DNA of 64,000 nt from Theropithecus gelada (GCF_003255815.1 NC_037681.1:78168188-78232187); one strand, 5' to 3'; shown: positions 45,589 through 58,070, counted from the stretch's first letter. Translations and numbers: made by a program. Notes: generated from the letters alone by a model not told the origin.

Positions 45589-45954
45589 TGTATTAGTCTA
45601 TTCTCACACTGCTAATAAAGACATACCCCAGACTGGGTAATTTATAAAGGAAAGAGTTTTAATTGACTCACAGTGCATCATGACTGGGAAGGCCCCAGGA
45701 AACTTACAGTCATGATGGAAGGGAAAGCAAACGCTTCCTTCTTCACATGGTCATAGTAAGAAGTGCCAAGCAAAAGGGGGAAAAGCTCCTCATAAAACCA
45801 TCAGATCTCATGAGAACTCACTCACTATTAGGAAAACAACATGAGGGGAACCACCCCTGTGATGAAATTACCTCCCATCAGGTCTTTCCCTGGGGGATTA
45901 TGGAAACAACAATTCAAGATGAGATTTGGGTAGGGACACAGCCAAACTATATCA
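45589..45954 (-). repeat. THE1/MST-type MaLR LTR
   Basis: Complete, reverse orientation, from 'tgtattagtctattctcaca' through 'gactgggaaggccccaggaa' to 'gccaaactatatca'. Flanks gtcac (45584-45588) and gttac (45955-45959) match at 4 of 5, consistent with a TSD. Confidence 0.87.
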
Positions 45955-46044
45955 GTTACCTATTTCCTTTTGCTTTTTTTGTTTTTGTAGGTAGAAAAGG
46001 GGTAATGCTCGCAGCTGTTTCTTTTTACAGTAATTGCTCCTATG

Positions 46045-46235
46045 TGATATAAATATTATATATAATATATAATACATATTATATGTAATATATAATATAT
46101 ATTATATTATCTACATAATTATTCTATTATATAGAATATAATATAGAATATAATATATATTATTATATATAATATATATTATTGTATATTATTCTTATAT
46201 ATTATATATAACACTATCATATATATACATGATAG
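46045..46235. repeat. AT-rich palindromic tract
   Basis: About 190 bp of nearly pure A/T built from TATA/ATAT and 'atagaatataat' units, with local self-complementarity able to form hairpins. Such tracts are unstable and hard to assemble. Confidence 0.85.
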
Positions 46236-47512
46236 TAGAAGGCTCACTGCCATCATGTATCATACCTTTTTTCTCAACAGTGGAGCATGTCAGTGCAGTG
46301 TAGGTTAATCTTCTCAAAATGCATAATCAGGGTAAGTTGTCATTATCTCAACTCATTGAAATATCTGTTTAAAACAGCTATGTACAGCTTGCAGTTAGTC
46401 AATTTATTGGCAAATAAATACTTTACAGTGTAGGTGTTTTACACCTGCACTCTAAAGAAAAAGGAGGTGTTTTATTTTTCACTTTCTTCTCTAAATCTTC
46501 ATAAACCATTACCTCGCTATTGCCTTATATACCATTTTAATGGGCTATGAGAAGAACCTTGTGTTTTAAGAAAAATATTTAGTACATTAAATTTGAAAAC
46601 TGTGGACTGGCTATTGGTACTTTGGCTTGTTCATCTGTGACTATTCGCAGCTAAAAAAACATGGACCACTTGTCATCAAGATACTAAATAGTTGAAAGTG
46701 GGAAATATTAATGCTATATAAAAATGGCCAATGTTTTTACAAAATTAACAATCTTCCTTTTAGAATTGGTACAATATTTCCAGAGTGAAAAACTGCAGGT
46801 TTTGGCAGGCAAAATGTTCAGAGTCATACATGATTTCTGCTATGTTTGACAACCTCACCAAGTAGGATGCTGCAAACCTCTAATTTTGAGGCCTCCAGGG
46901 TTACTGATTAGGTCTAATAAGACAACATAGAACAAACTAGATTAGACTGATTCAGCAGAATAGATTTAACTCAGAAGGCAATCGTGGAAGCCACTGAGTG
47001 ATGAAGTAGCTCTCATAGTTGAGTGAATTATTCTCTAATAAATATTTGGTTTATGTGAGTTTAAGACATCTACTGGTGGCTCCTGGACTGTGCAATGCAA
47101 TAAATCTAACCTGGTCATGCTGTTGCCACTTTGGCAAATGCATTGTCCAACATAAGCTAGGGTGGTATGGTGGGAAATTCATGAAGCTACCTCTCTAAAC
47201 CTGCTGGTTGATTATTCCTGTTATTTGGTATGCTGTTAGCCTTGTCTTTATTGCAATAAGGCAAGTCATGTGCATTGTGTTGGTCCAAGTAACTGACAAC
47301 AAGGAAAACTAAGTAGCTTATCAATAGTGAGACAAGCACTGGGGTTTGTCTTATATACCCATTGTACCCTGGATTTTGCCATTTAGTGGTATTGTGAATT
47401 TTATTTGATCATTTATCGGATACACCCACTCACTTCAGAGTAGATTAAGGGATATGCAGTGGCTTTGTGAAAAAGCTATGACCCAGAAGACCAATAGGAA
47501 ATAGTAAACACA
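46236..47512. other. mostly unassigned; contains an inverted repeat
   Basis: Apparently single-copy DNA without a gene. The only structured feature is the hairpin at 46421-46457. Confidence 0.5.
46421..46457. other. 16-bp inverted repeat with 5-nt loop
   Basis: Left arm ctttacagtgtaggtg (46421-46436), loop tttta, right arm cacctgcactctaaag (46442-46457). Fourteen of 16 positions pair by Watson-Crick rules, and one mismatch is a G-T pair in RNA. It could be a small DNA-transposon remnant or chance; the stem is shorter than a usual microRNA precursor. Confidence 0.6.
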
Positions 47513-47757
47513 ATGGTTAAGAGCTCAAGTTTTAGAAAAACAACATCTCAATTTGTTAAAGAAGAATGATTCACTCTCTTATTCTGTAATCCTAGGAAAG
47601 TTATTTAACTTCTCTGTGCCTATGCTTTCTCATCTGTGAAATGGAAAGTATAATCATTGATATCTCATTGGATTGCTTTGATGATATGAATTAAAATTTA
47701 AAGCACATTATGTCTGGAACATAACAACTCTTTAGAAATATTAGCTATTATAACCTG
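47513..47757 (+). repeat. MIR SINE, nearly full length
   Basis: 'ggttaagagctcaagtttta', 'cctaggaaagttatttaact', 'tctctgtgcctatgctttct' and 'catctgtgaaatggaaagta' followed by 'tagaaatattagctattata' make an unusually well preserved MIR. Confidence 0.88.
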
Positions 47758-48119
47758 GCTGAATCAAATATATTCCTATACAGGTGGAGGTCCAGGGATC
47801 TATGAAACACCACCATCAATATCCACACAGTGACATTTCTGAGATGATTGTATTCTTTCTTATTCACCACCCACATTTTCCTATGGTCTTTACAAGGAGA
47901 AAAACACTTTACTAGGAATTCTACTAGGAGTTTTAAAACACTTTACTAGGAGTTCTACTTATTGCCAGTGCTATTCCAGGACTCTCATGCTCTATGTCTT
48001 TTTCTGAATTCAATGCAAATTATCTCCCAAAATACTTATCCACAAAAAATATGTTCTAAAAAAATGCTAAAACCCTATTTTATATAGTTGACAATTTAAT
48101 ATACATAAAATTTTTTAAA
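47758..48119. other. no recognised element
   Basis: Contains only a short local duplication ('acactttactaggaattcta' / 'acactttactaggagttcta', about 47905-47960). No gene. Confidence 0.5.
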
Positions 48120-48405
48120 TCTACAGAAAAATCCATAGAACTAATAGGTGTGTTTATGAAGATCATTGGATAATTTGTTTCTATTTGTTGGATATAATTA
48201 GAAAATAAAATTTTAAAAGCCATAATTTATAGTAACATCAAAATACCAGATACCTAGGTATAAATCTGCTGAAAAACATGCAAAAGCTATATAAATATTA
48301 CTGAGAGAAATGTTAAAAGATCTAAGTAAATGGGCATGTTCATAGACTGGAGGACTCACTATTATTAAGATGCTAATTCCTTCTATATTGGTGTATAGGA
48401 ATCAG
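48120..48405 (+). repeat. old L1M ORF2 fragment
   Basis: 'agtaacatcaaaataccaga', 'tacctaggtataaatctgct' and 'atgttcatagactggaggac' are typical of the conserved ORF2 region after the RT domain. Forward orientation, diverged. Confidence 0.75.
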
Positions 48406-48927
48406 ATTATAAGATATATCTGTCCATGTAGTAGTTCCCTATCACTTGTTACTTAGGCATATTTGATTTTTCTAGTCTGCAGCTGAGTTTTTTCACCATT
48501 GCCCTGATATCAACATACAGCAAGGGCTCATTAAATTCCCTTCCATCTTCCCAGCAAAAGACCAGAGCTCTTTAAATAGAACATCTCTTTATATACTCTC
48601 AATGACCTGTGAAAGAGCTAATACATGAAAATTCAAAGGGTTTGTTAACTTTCTATTAATACTTAACCTCATGACTCAAATCTGCAAAACCTAGATTTTC
48701 ACGAAGCTGAATTATTGATCTGTTAACAGCTCTGCACATATTGAGAAGATGATAAATGAAATCCAGAAGTGAAACCACCGAATTCCAGAGGGAATCTAGG
48801 GGAATCCTAGGTCAGGATCTGAATAAGAACGTAAGATTTATTCATTTTTCAACCATGCTTCAGCCAGTCTTTAAAGGCAGGCAACAAATGTAATTTTTCT
48901 TGATCTCCATTAAGCCCCTTATGATTA
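48406..48927. other. no recognised element
   Basis: No gene or nameable repeat is seen. Confidence 0.45.
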
Positions 48928-49050
48928 TTTTTTAGAGAAGGGGTCTTGCTATGTTGCCCAGGATGATCTGAAACTCCTTGCCTCAAGCAATCCTCCTGTC
49001 TAAGCCTCCCAAAGTGTTAGGATTACAGGCATGGGCCACCAAGCCTGGCC
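48928..49050 (-). repeat. free left Alu monomer (FLAM-like)
   Basis: A single reverse Alu monomer of about 123 bp, from 'ttttttagagaaggggtctt' through 'ctatgttgcccaggatgatc' and 'gcctcccaaagtgttaggat' to 'ccaccaagcctggcc'. The second arm is missing and the A-rich start is short, as in fossil Alu monomers that predate dimeric Alu. Confidence 0.75.
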
Positions 49051-49301
49051 TGCTCATAATTGGCTTATTTTCACCATATTGTGTTTACTCTAATATCCTT
49101 GGTTGCTGGCTTCACCATGTCTTTCAGCCCACTGGTTATACAACTCCACGTCTTCTTTCTGGCTTCATTCTTCCTATAGTTCTTTCCTTCACTTTGGTAT
49201 TTCCCATTGTCTTGAGTGAGAAAATTCTCTCTGTGGTCTCTGATACTGGGAAAATCTATCTTGGTTGTCCATTCTCTTGAAACACTAAATCTTGATAGAT
49301 G

Positions 49302-49644
49302 TTGCCATGATCTAATACTTATGTCTCTCCCAAATTCATATGTTGAAACTAATCATCAATGTGATATTAGAAAGTTGGGTCTGTGGGAAGCAATTAGAGC
49401 ATGAAGGTGGAGCTCTCATGAATGGGATTGGTACCCTTATAAAAAAAGACCCAGGGGAGCTCATTTGTCTCTTCCATCATGTGAGGTGAGGACACAGAAA
49501 GTAACCAGGAAGTGGGCCCTCACCAGATACCAAAGCTGCAGGTGCCTTTATCATGACTTCTCGGCCTCTGGAACTATGAGAAATACATTTCTGTTGACAC
49601 CCAGTTTATGTGATTTTTTATAGCAGCCCGAATGGACTAAGGCA
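49302..49644 (+). repeat. MLT1-type MaLR LTR
   Basis: Contains 'attcatatgttgaaactaat', 'ggagctctcatgaatgggat', 'cttataaaaaaagacccagg', 'ctggaactatgagaaataca' and the ending 'tagcagcccgaatggactaa'. Diverged solo LTR. Confidence 0.8.
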
Positions 49645-50275
49645 GATGGGAAGTGGGACATAACCTAAAATGAATAGAGAAGAGTAAGAGAGAGAGAGAA
49701 ATTTAAAAAAAGTCATAAGAATTCATTTCAGAAAGCTAAATCCCCACATTAGGGGAAGCCAGAAAAAATTATCAGTTATAACCACAGGGTGCCTGAAACT
49801 ATATCCAAAGCAAGAAAAAACAAAGCTGGAAAGCAGGGTAAATAAATAACAAAAGGCAAACGAAATTACTCTGCCTTTTTCAAAGAGAACAATGACCAAA
49901 CTGTAAAGGAGAGAATAAATGTCCTCCAGAGAAAACTGAAACTCAAAAAAGGTGAGGAGATAGTGAGAGCTCCCAGCGGCCTTATGAAAAGTTTTCTCTT
50001 TAGATGAAGATGAATTGTATCCTAAGTATTGAGACAACTTATAGTTGTGATGCCAGTGATATTTAAGAATCATGGGAAACCACAAGAGTCCTAAAAGACC
50101 ACAAGAACCTCATTTAGAAGAAAAATAAAGATATTGGTTCTTCAAACTACTAACTAGACAGGTAGGTGCCATAACCTGTTAGATTTATATAAACACAGTA
50201 GTTAAAATGAAAATGAAAAAGATAATTAAATATTGTCTCACATAGTAAAAAATTTCTAACATATACATTAGCACA
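49645..50275. other. no recognised element
   Basis: A 120-codon minus-strand frame (49723-50085) is the longest in apparently non-repeat DNA here. It is hydrophobic because the coding strand is T-rich and shows no domain; probably chance. Confidence 0.45.
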
Positions 50276-50430
50276 CTTTATCATCAGAATATCCCTTTAC
50301 ACAGGTAGACATTATTCTTCTCGATTTTTGTTTTAGGTTTTTTTGGTTTTTTGTTTTTGTTTTTTTACAAATACAGAAATTGAGATTTAGAGAGATTGAA
50401 GTATTTTACACAAGATTAAACAATACTATC
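50276..50430 (-). repeat. probable MIR fragment with a T-rich insertion
   Basis: 'ggtagacattattcttctcg' and 'acagaaattgagatttagag' resemble the reverse MIR core ('ttatccccattttacagatg'), separated by a T-rich run (50320-50368). Confidence 0.5.
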
Positions 50431-50739
50431 TTCCAGGACTGTTTTCGTTACAACTCCCCAGCCCTTTCCAAGTTCCATTTTGATATTGGAATGCTGTTAC
50501 AATAATCTGTTGTTCAATCAAATCTAAATAGTTGATTAAAGATCAAATTAATAGTACAGTTTTTTTTTCAGATTTGACAGCGCACACATTTTATATACAC
50601 TATACACAAAAGATATACTTTAAAAGACAAATTTGTGCAACATATGACCAGAAAACTCAGTATATTCTAGCAAATCAAAAAGAAAAGTAAAATCATCCAA
50701 ATAGAAAATTGGGGAAGTAGCAAGTTAGTATATAACACA

Positions 50740-51250
50740 AATTACTGTTAGACATGCAAATGTAAATTAAAACAAAATATTAAATGGAAAATGATTAGGA
50801 AGATGTATAATACTTCTTGCTAGGAAGGGTTAAAGAAGATAAAAATTCAATTTATAGAGATGGTTGTGTAAAATGTTTCATGCTTTCCAGTGGGCAATCT
50901 GGTAATGTATTCCAAAATTTAAGTTTGAATATAATTTGATCCACTTCTGAAAGTTTATCTTAGGCTAAGAATAGTATAAGTGCACAAAAATGTATATCCC
51001 ACTATGTATGCTCGATGTTGCTTATAATGAAAAAATTCTGGAAACAGCCTAAATGTCAATGAATAATGAATAGATTAAATAAATTGCAGTATATGTATAC
51101 AGTGGGGGAAAATTGCATGTATTCCAAAGGAAAAGGAATTTTTTTACATTTTAAAATGGGAATGGATATATGATACGTACGTTAGTTAAAATGCAGAAGT
51201 GTAAAATATAATAGAATTTGTATAAAAATGTATCCTTTAAAATTCTGTAG
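50740..51250 (+). repeat. old L1M (L1MC/ME-like) 3'UTR
   Basis: 'tgggcaatctggtaatgtat', 'ataatttgatccacttctga', 'ggaaacagcctaaatgtcaa' and 'ttaaataaattgcagtatat' are hallmarks of the 3' region of ancient L1 elements, forward orientation. Confidence 0.75.
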
Positions 51251-51849
51251 AGACAAACAATAAATTGGCAATGATGGTTACCTGTGGAAGTTGAATTTCT
51301 GTGTTACTTTTGGTTTCACTGAACTATTTTTGTTATTAACCATAATGTTTGCTTCACATTGTATTACCATCTTGAAACGACGGGATTTCAAGATTCTGTA
51401 CTTGACTCCTTGCCTAAGTAACACTTGTAACCACAACTTAGTAAAGTCCCAAAAAATGTTTTTATTCACTTTCTGTTGGCTCAAAACCAGAAAGGGTCTT
51501 TAACAGATAAGATTAAATTACAAAAATTATTTCAAGTTGGATGATGAGATAAAATATTTTTAAAAGACAAGAAACGTGTTCATTTCAGAAATTATTCAAG
51601 GTAAAAGTTAGAATGGGAGATTATCCAATGCTCATATATAAACCCTAAATATTTTAATTTATGATTTGTTAAATATGAGTAAATACAATTTATTTGCTGA
51701 ATTAAAATGTTTAACAGTTTAGACTACATTACAAACAAAAGAGAGTTTGGATTTAGGGAGACAGGTTACCTTTTAAAATATGCACTGCTGAACATACTTA
51801 AAAATGCTGTGAAGACAGAGTTTTTTTCTTCCCATTGTATCCCTCAATC
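51251..51849. other. no recognised element
   Basis: AT-rich; no gene or nameable repeat. Confidence 0.45.
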
Positions 51850-51912
51850 AATGCCTAGAGTAGTGCTGACACAAAATAGACACTAAATAACTATTTGTTG
51901 CAGAAATAAATT
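51850..51912 (+). repeat. L2/MIR 3'-end fragment
   Basis: 'gcctagagtagtgctgacac' and 'agacactaaataactatttg' resemble the L2 terminus. Confidence 0.5.
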
Positions 51913-53324
51913 AGGAGCAGCAAAAGTACTGTTTTTTTTTTTTTTCATCTCAATGGAACGCCACATTTGAAGAGAATTTCACCAATTCAACCATGACAGG
52001 ATTATGAAAAATTTAGAAACCATGTTGCATGAGAAATGAACAAGAGAGGCTCTACTTTCCATCTAGATGAGCAAAGAGCATTGTGCATATGGTGACTGTG
52101 AAAAAACATCCTACGCAAGAAAGATTAGAATAAGTCTGTGTATCACCAGAGGGCAGAATTCTGACAAGGGTCTCAGATTTATGGAAAAATACACTTCTTA
52201 TGAATATAAGTTAAGTGTTTCTAAAATGTATTATTATCTAAAACTATAAATACTAAACTCCCTATCCCCAATAGTACTCAAACATGACTTCTAGGAAATG
52301 GCATTTAGAGCATTTCTGCATGGTGTGGAAGTTTGGGTGATTACTAAATCAATCATTTTTCAGTCTACTTATTGAAAAACATTGCACTGTGTGATTTCAT
52401 TTTAGTTAAAATAATGTTATCAGAAATTGACTTCAAGGCAATACATTTAAATTTCATATCCTCCTCCTCTTTCTGGAAAACCTATCACAAAAGCTCTGTA
52501 ACATTTTCCTACTAATAAAATTGAAGTCACCAAAAGAATCCCTTTCGCCTCTCATAAAATTTTGTGGACCTATCACTGAATACACGAGCCCTCTCACAAG
52601 CACATACACACACACACGCAGCAATGGGTGTTTTTTATGGAGTGGTATTTACAACTTTGCTTAAATTAGTTTTAGAGACCAAATCATGAAGATGTGTTAG
52701 CTCTGGTATTAGAACCTTTTCATTAATCAGAGAATTTATAGTTATGTGTTAGCTTCATCTGAATAAAAAAAATCTAATAAATCAATTCCATTCCAGGTTG
52801 AGCCTGTCATCTTGACTAACGATGACTGCAGAAAATTATAGGTTTATATCTTGTCTGGGAACCTCATAAGTCACAAGTACAACACATTTAAAGCACTTTG
52901 AGGGCTCTCAGGTAAGACATATGAAGCTATTCCTCATCACAATCTGTGAAGCAGCCATACCGTGGCTTTTAACAGCAATTTTGTAAACATTTCAAATTTT
53001 TATTTTTAAGAAATTCAATGCTTTGTTATACACACATATACACCTATATTATACATATGCACATATATGTATCCTAAAGCCACATAATTACCAGATGTTT
53101 TCTCTGTAGGAGGCATTAGAAGAAATGACTGTATAAAATTGTTGTATAAAACATAGTAAGGGACACTAAGTTGCTGTCAGTTCAGCTTATCTTCAGGATG
53201 TATTTTAATGACTTTAATGCTCCTATGAATTATTTTTATCTGAAGGCCAATTTGTTTTATTTTAATAGTGTTTGGTTTCTTTCCAACCTTTTTAAATCAC
53301 TCAATTTAAATTTATGAAAGCTTC
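51913..53324. other. no firm element
   Basis: Mostly single-copy-looking. A CA-rich patch lies at 52600-52620. The stretch 52880-52970 has a weak MIR flavour ('taaagcactttgagggctct'). No gene. Confidence 0.45.
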
Positions 53325-53515
53325 TTGATGTAGAGCATGAATCTGGATGTCAGGAATATCAGGATTCTAGTCCTGGTGGCCACCCCCCAGTCACGAAGGC
53401 TGTGACCTTGAGCAAGCACCTGCCCTTCTGCTGCTCAGTCCCTCATCAATAAAACAAGACCATTGGATGGGTGGATCACTAAGGCCTTTCCAGCACATTC
53501 TGCATCTGTGCCTGT
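53325..53515 (+). repeat. MIR SINE
   Basis: 'gatgtcaggaatatcaggat', 'tctagtcctggtggccac', 'tgtgaccttgagcaagcacc' and 'cctcatcaataaaacaag' follow MIR. Confidence 0.7.
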
Positions 53516-53599
53516 TTAAACAAAAAATAATTTAGAATTTGACTGACAGCCTAGGTCAAAAGTTTGTACTAAGGACATGAAAAGCATTCAAAGCCTCTT

Positions 53600-54010
53600 C
53601 TTTGAAATTTGATGTCTTAGGTAGAGTTCCCCAGAAACAGACTCTGAGCCAAGGATTTGTGTGAAAGTGACTTATTAGGAAAAAACAATAGATGAGAGAG
53701 GAATTGGGATAAAAAAGGGATGGATTAAAAAGCCAAGCAAGGATATGGAACTAAGGAAAACCACAGAGAGCATAGCTCAATTCCACATGGGACTTTTGGA
53801 GACAGAGGAAATTGTGGTCTTAATCCGGGTAAGGGAGATGGAGTATTTACACTTCCTCCCCTGAAACTCATCAGACCTTTCATAAGAGCTTGGACCTCAG
53901 GAGATAATAAATCTCCAGGCACTCTCTACCAGCCTAAGGGCAGCCTCTGCACAGAGATACCAACACTGGCTGCTGGGGGAGAAAGTACCCAGGGAACTGA
54001 AATGTTCCAA
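53600..54010. repeat. unnamed ancient repeat, copy A
   Basis: 'gtagagttccccagaaacag', 'actctgagccaaggatttgt' and 'gtgacttattaggaaaaa' match a common old mammalian repeat that I recognise but cannot name. A likely relative is at 60805. Diverged, non-coding. Confidence 0.4.
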
Positions 54011-54179
54011 AAGATTAAAGGGGTCCAAAAGGATATGGGTGAAGGATTGAGAACTTTAGGGGGTTACATAATGAGGTCCTAAGCATATGTGAAAGGTCAG
54101 CAATGTTAGCCTCCATCTCTACTCCCTCCCAAGCAAGCAATGAAAGTACATTATGGTCTTTGTCCCCAAAACATTACAC

Positions 54180-55900
54180 TTATTAAAAGGATTCTGAACA
54201 CCTAAAGATGCCCAACAGATTATACAGTGGTGAACAAAACAGATATGATCTTCTTATACTCCATAAGACTCGTGGGCCTCATGGTAAAATGGAAGAAGTA
54301 GATGACAATGACAAATTATAATGATTCAATCACGTAACATAACAAGATACATTGTGAGAATGACAGAAAGTATTCATTACAAAATGAGAAATCAAGGAAG
54401 GTTTATCTGAGATATTGACATTTAAGATGAGATCTAAATGATGGGTAGGAATATCCAGACAAAAAATAGTGAAGCGGGGGTTGGGGGGGGTAGTATTCAG
54501 AAAGAAAAGACTATGAGCAATGGGGTTTTGCATAGTCAAAGCACTGAAATAAGGCCATGTGGCTGGAAAGTTTAAAGCAGGTGGAGAACAATGTGAGTTT
54601 CAAGAGGTAAATGACAGTAAAATCTGTTAAACTATGTGAAGGTGCTTATCTTTTATTCTCAATTTAATGGGGAACCATTTCAAGCAGAGGACAGACAGAT
54701 ATGATCTAATTCAAAGGAAGTACCAACTTCACGGTACGATCTTTTAATCTGAGTTCCCACCAATAAATCAAGTCAGATTATCAACACCGTCTTTCCATGA
54801 TGGGGGGGGGGGTGTGTGTGTGTGAGATTATGTGGGAAGGGGAGGTGATAGTTAAAAAAGAGTATGTGTAGTTAAGGAATTTTGAGTAAATTTTATCCTC
54901 TAGACTGGATAAATATGTAATAAAGATAACTGTGGGATTCTATTATCAAAGAACAACGACTCCTTAATTATATTGGGAAGATCAAGGAAGACACAATAAA
55001 GAATTGTGCACTAAATTCTGGAAATGAGAGGAAATATGGTCCCATGGGGAAGCTGAAGTTGACTGAACATAGAATTTGAAGGAAGCATGCACAAGAGACG
55101 TGAAATAAGAATGGCTAGGCATGTGCTTAGGGGCTGTGCTAACTTGACAGTTCAAGTGATCTAGTGAAGAATGTTTAGCACTAGAACAACAGGGCCGAAT
55201 TTGCATATTATAAAAATTGTGCTGGCAGAAATGTCAAAACTAGATTTATAAGGGAAACCACTTAAGAGACTATTATAATAATCTGCATATGAGAAGATAC
55301 ATTCCAAAAGGAAGTAGGAGTAGTGAACATAGAGGAAATAGAATGGAAGCTAAAGAATTTTAAGTAAGTAAAATCAATGCTACTTGATGATTGACTATCA
55401 CAGCAAATGAGGGGAAGATGTAGTCAGAAATCAAAGGTGAACATCATTGCTTTGGCTCAAGCAACTAAGTGAAGGGTACTTTTTAAGAAAGAGAAAAGAG
55501 AACAAATTGTTCTTGAAGGACACACCAATGAATTTGTTTTGGAAATAATCTGTGGGCTATCCAGATGAAGAAGAATAACAGTAATTGTACCCATAGATTT
55601 GAAAATCTAACTAGAGACTTTGGCAGGATATGTCGAGACTTACATACTATAGGTTAAGCCAATAGATTAAATGAGATCACCTGGAAAATGCCTACGAAGG
55701 GTACTAAAAATGTAACCACAAGGAATACCAACATGTAATATAAATAGAGAAATAATAGTTTATTTATGAAAGCAAGAAAAATCTTCCATGAACCAAAAAA
55801 GATAAGTTTCAGGCAACCAACAGAGAAAAGAGGATCCAGGAGAGAGTCATCAGTCCAAATGCTAAAAGAATGTTAAATTTCATAAGGATCAAATTTGATC
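54180..55900 (-). repeat. long L2 LINE copy
   Basis: Recurrent matches to the reverse complement of L2: 'acagtggtgaacaaaacaga' (3' end), 'tttaagatgagatctaaatg', 'aaggccatgtggctggaaag', 'gagactattataataatctg', 'aggagagagtcatcagtcca'. It is about 1.7 kb of old, deeply diverged L2 without a usable frame. A G/TG-rich patch lies inside. Confidence 0.65.
54802..54824 (+). repeat. G-run followed by (TG)n
   Basis: Eleven G (54802-54812) followed by six TG units. A shorter G-run sits at 54474-54490. Both are prone to sequencing length error. Confidence 0.9.
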
Positions 55901-56514
55901 AAATGCCAAATTTGATAAGGTTTAACCACTTATTGGTTAGCTATTTGGTATGGAACTTCTGGAGGTGGAGGGGTGAATAGGAAGTGAGAAGGTAAACACA
56001 AGGGAAAATAATATTGTAAAGAAACTAGAAATTTGGCTTTGAAGTAAAGCAGAGAGAAGGGATGGCAGCTGACTCTCAGTTTTTTCTTTTACAGAAACTA
56101 ATCTATGTTCTTCACTATTTAGCCTGAAATATGGCTGACAAATGGTAGATGACTACAAAAATTGTAGATGTTCTACAATTTAGGTCCAATACATGAAATA
56201 ATTGAATGGAAGTTTAGGGATGTTTTATTTTTATTGTTGCTTCTTTTTGTGTTTATATTTGTTTGTAAAATACAAGATTCTTGATGATACATTTATTCTG
56301 AAGGAATGGAGAAAAAGATTGAAGATAGAAGCAAAATTAGGGATTGCTGGAGTGAGTTACTGGAGAAAACTGGAGTAGATGGAATCTAAAGCACAGGGAA
56401 ATAATTTTCCTCATCAAGAGGAAGTATTTTCTTTCTCTTTATGGTAGAGAAGCAGGAAAACTGTACAGGTTTGGAAAAGGCTTCTGAAAATGAGTGTGAA
56501 GATTTAATCTGTTT
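55901..56514. other. no firm element
   Basis: AT-rich; possibly very decayed L2. No gene. Confidence 0.4.
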
Positions 56515-56870
56515 TATCAATATTTTTCAAGTGCCTACTGATTACCAGCCACTGTGGCAGGTGCTGGGAATACAATAGTGAGCAAAACTAGATATGGCTC
56601 CTTCCCTCAAGTTGCTCAGGGTTTACAGGAGGTGAGACAAGCATTAACCAAATAACCACATATTCATTATCATATAATAGGAATGAGCAGTACTAAGAAG
56701 AGAAGTACATTTTTCCAAAAGAGTGCATAAAATATCTAATCACAGAGATCAGGGAAAGGAAGATGTGATTGAGTCAATAGTTGAAGAGTAAATAGAGTCA
56801 TCTAGGAAGAAATGATAGGAAGGATATGCCAGACAGGGGAGTGGTCTTTGGCACAGTGTGGTACTTCAAA
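56515..56870 (-). repeat. L2 3'-end copy
   Basis: 'caagtgcctactgattacca', 'ggtgctgggaatacaatagt' and 'gagcaaaactagatatggct' followed by 'cccctcaagttgctcagg'-type text is the reverse complement of the L2 3' end. It is better preserved than the neighbouring copy. Confidence 0.75.
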
Positions 56871-58070
56871 AATGTCGAGAATTTTTGAACTTTGAATTCT
56901 GCATACTTTACAAACTCACTTTAGCAGGTGGGTGAACGGATGTTTATGTTACCCAGACTATGGAAACAGAACTGCTTATCTGGAAATTTCATCTTTGCGT
57001 CTGCGCTTCTACCTCCCAAATTGTTCAAAGAAATGTAAGCATGGGAAGAGGAATAGGGTGAGTTTTAATGGGAAATACACTAAAAGACCCTCAAGGATTA
57101 ATTTCCAATGACACACTCTTCCAAAGGTCTAAACTATTGTATGTATTAGTTATATAAATTCATTATATATTATTTTGGGGGGCTGCCTTCAGTAATAACT
57201 ACCTCACTACAAGCCATTTAAACTGTGTTTACAAGATAATATAAAATACATGGACTTTTAAACATAAGAAAATTCACACATTAATGCACATTAATATATT
57301 GTTTGCCAGCAAATTCTATTACCCTGGATTTTTCCATTGATAAAACTAAACAAAAAATCATAAAGCCTTTAGAGATTTGAGGAATTGTTTTAATTAGGTG
57401 TCATTTTTTAGCAAATATTTTTATGGGTCTTCACTCCTGATATAAATTCTGAAGTTTACATAAGCAGCTGCATCTTTATTCTTCACCTGTGTGATTTTGA
57501 TCAATGAAGCTATATTTTCAGCAGCAGAAATTTAAATCTTGGCTCTGGCCCATGAAATAGCTAATTGGGGGAATTCCAATTGCAGATTTATTATAGCCAT
57601 TGCAAAAGAGGAAAGCATATTGCTAATAAACAGCAATTAGCCACACGTTTTAGGCCAAGTGAGGACTATCATTCACTCTGAGAGGTTTTAAACTTTAAAT
57701 TAGCTGCATTTTATTCACCCACTTTGGCAGGCTTTTCTTTTTTTTAAGAAAACATTTGTCACAATATTCATATACACAAACACTATTGCTTCTCTTTGTC
57801 AAAGGAATTATGAGCCAATCCAACACTCACATTGGTCCTAGTCTCCCTCCTCCACCCCAACACTTGTTATGGAACCCAAATCTGATTCTAAATAAGGCAG
57901 TATGGGGATGACAACCTGATGTGGAAGCATTTTCCAATAAGGGTGAGTTAACGAGACTTAAAACTTGCACTAAATTTAGGAAGCCAGACCCAAATCTGAA
58001 CTAGAAATATCACAGCATTAAATTTTCCCAAGGGGGGTTCTGGAGCCCATATTTGTGCCATATATATATA
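56871..58070. other. apparently single-copy; possible regulatory element at 57470-57735
   Basis: No repeat is recognised. 57470-57735 is rich in homeodomain-type cores (TAATTG, CAATTA, AATTAG) and lacks repeat signatures; see the finding. Confidence 0.4.

Noticed and set aside
49723..50085. 120-codon hydrophobic minus-strand frame resembling a membrane protein
   Set aside because: Hydrophobicity follows from T-rich codons. No domain, no splice or promoter context seen.
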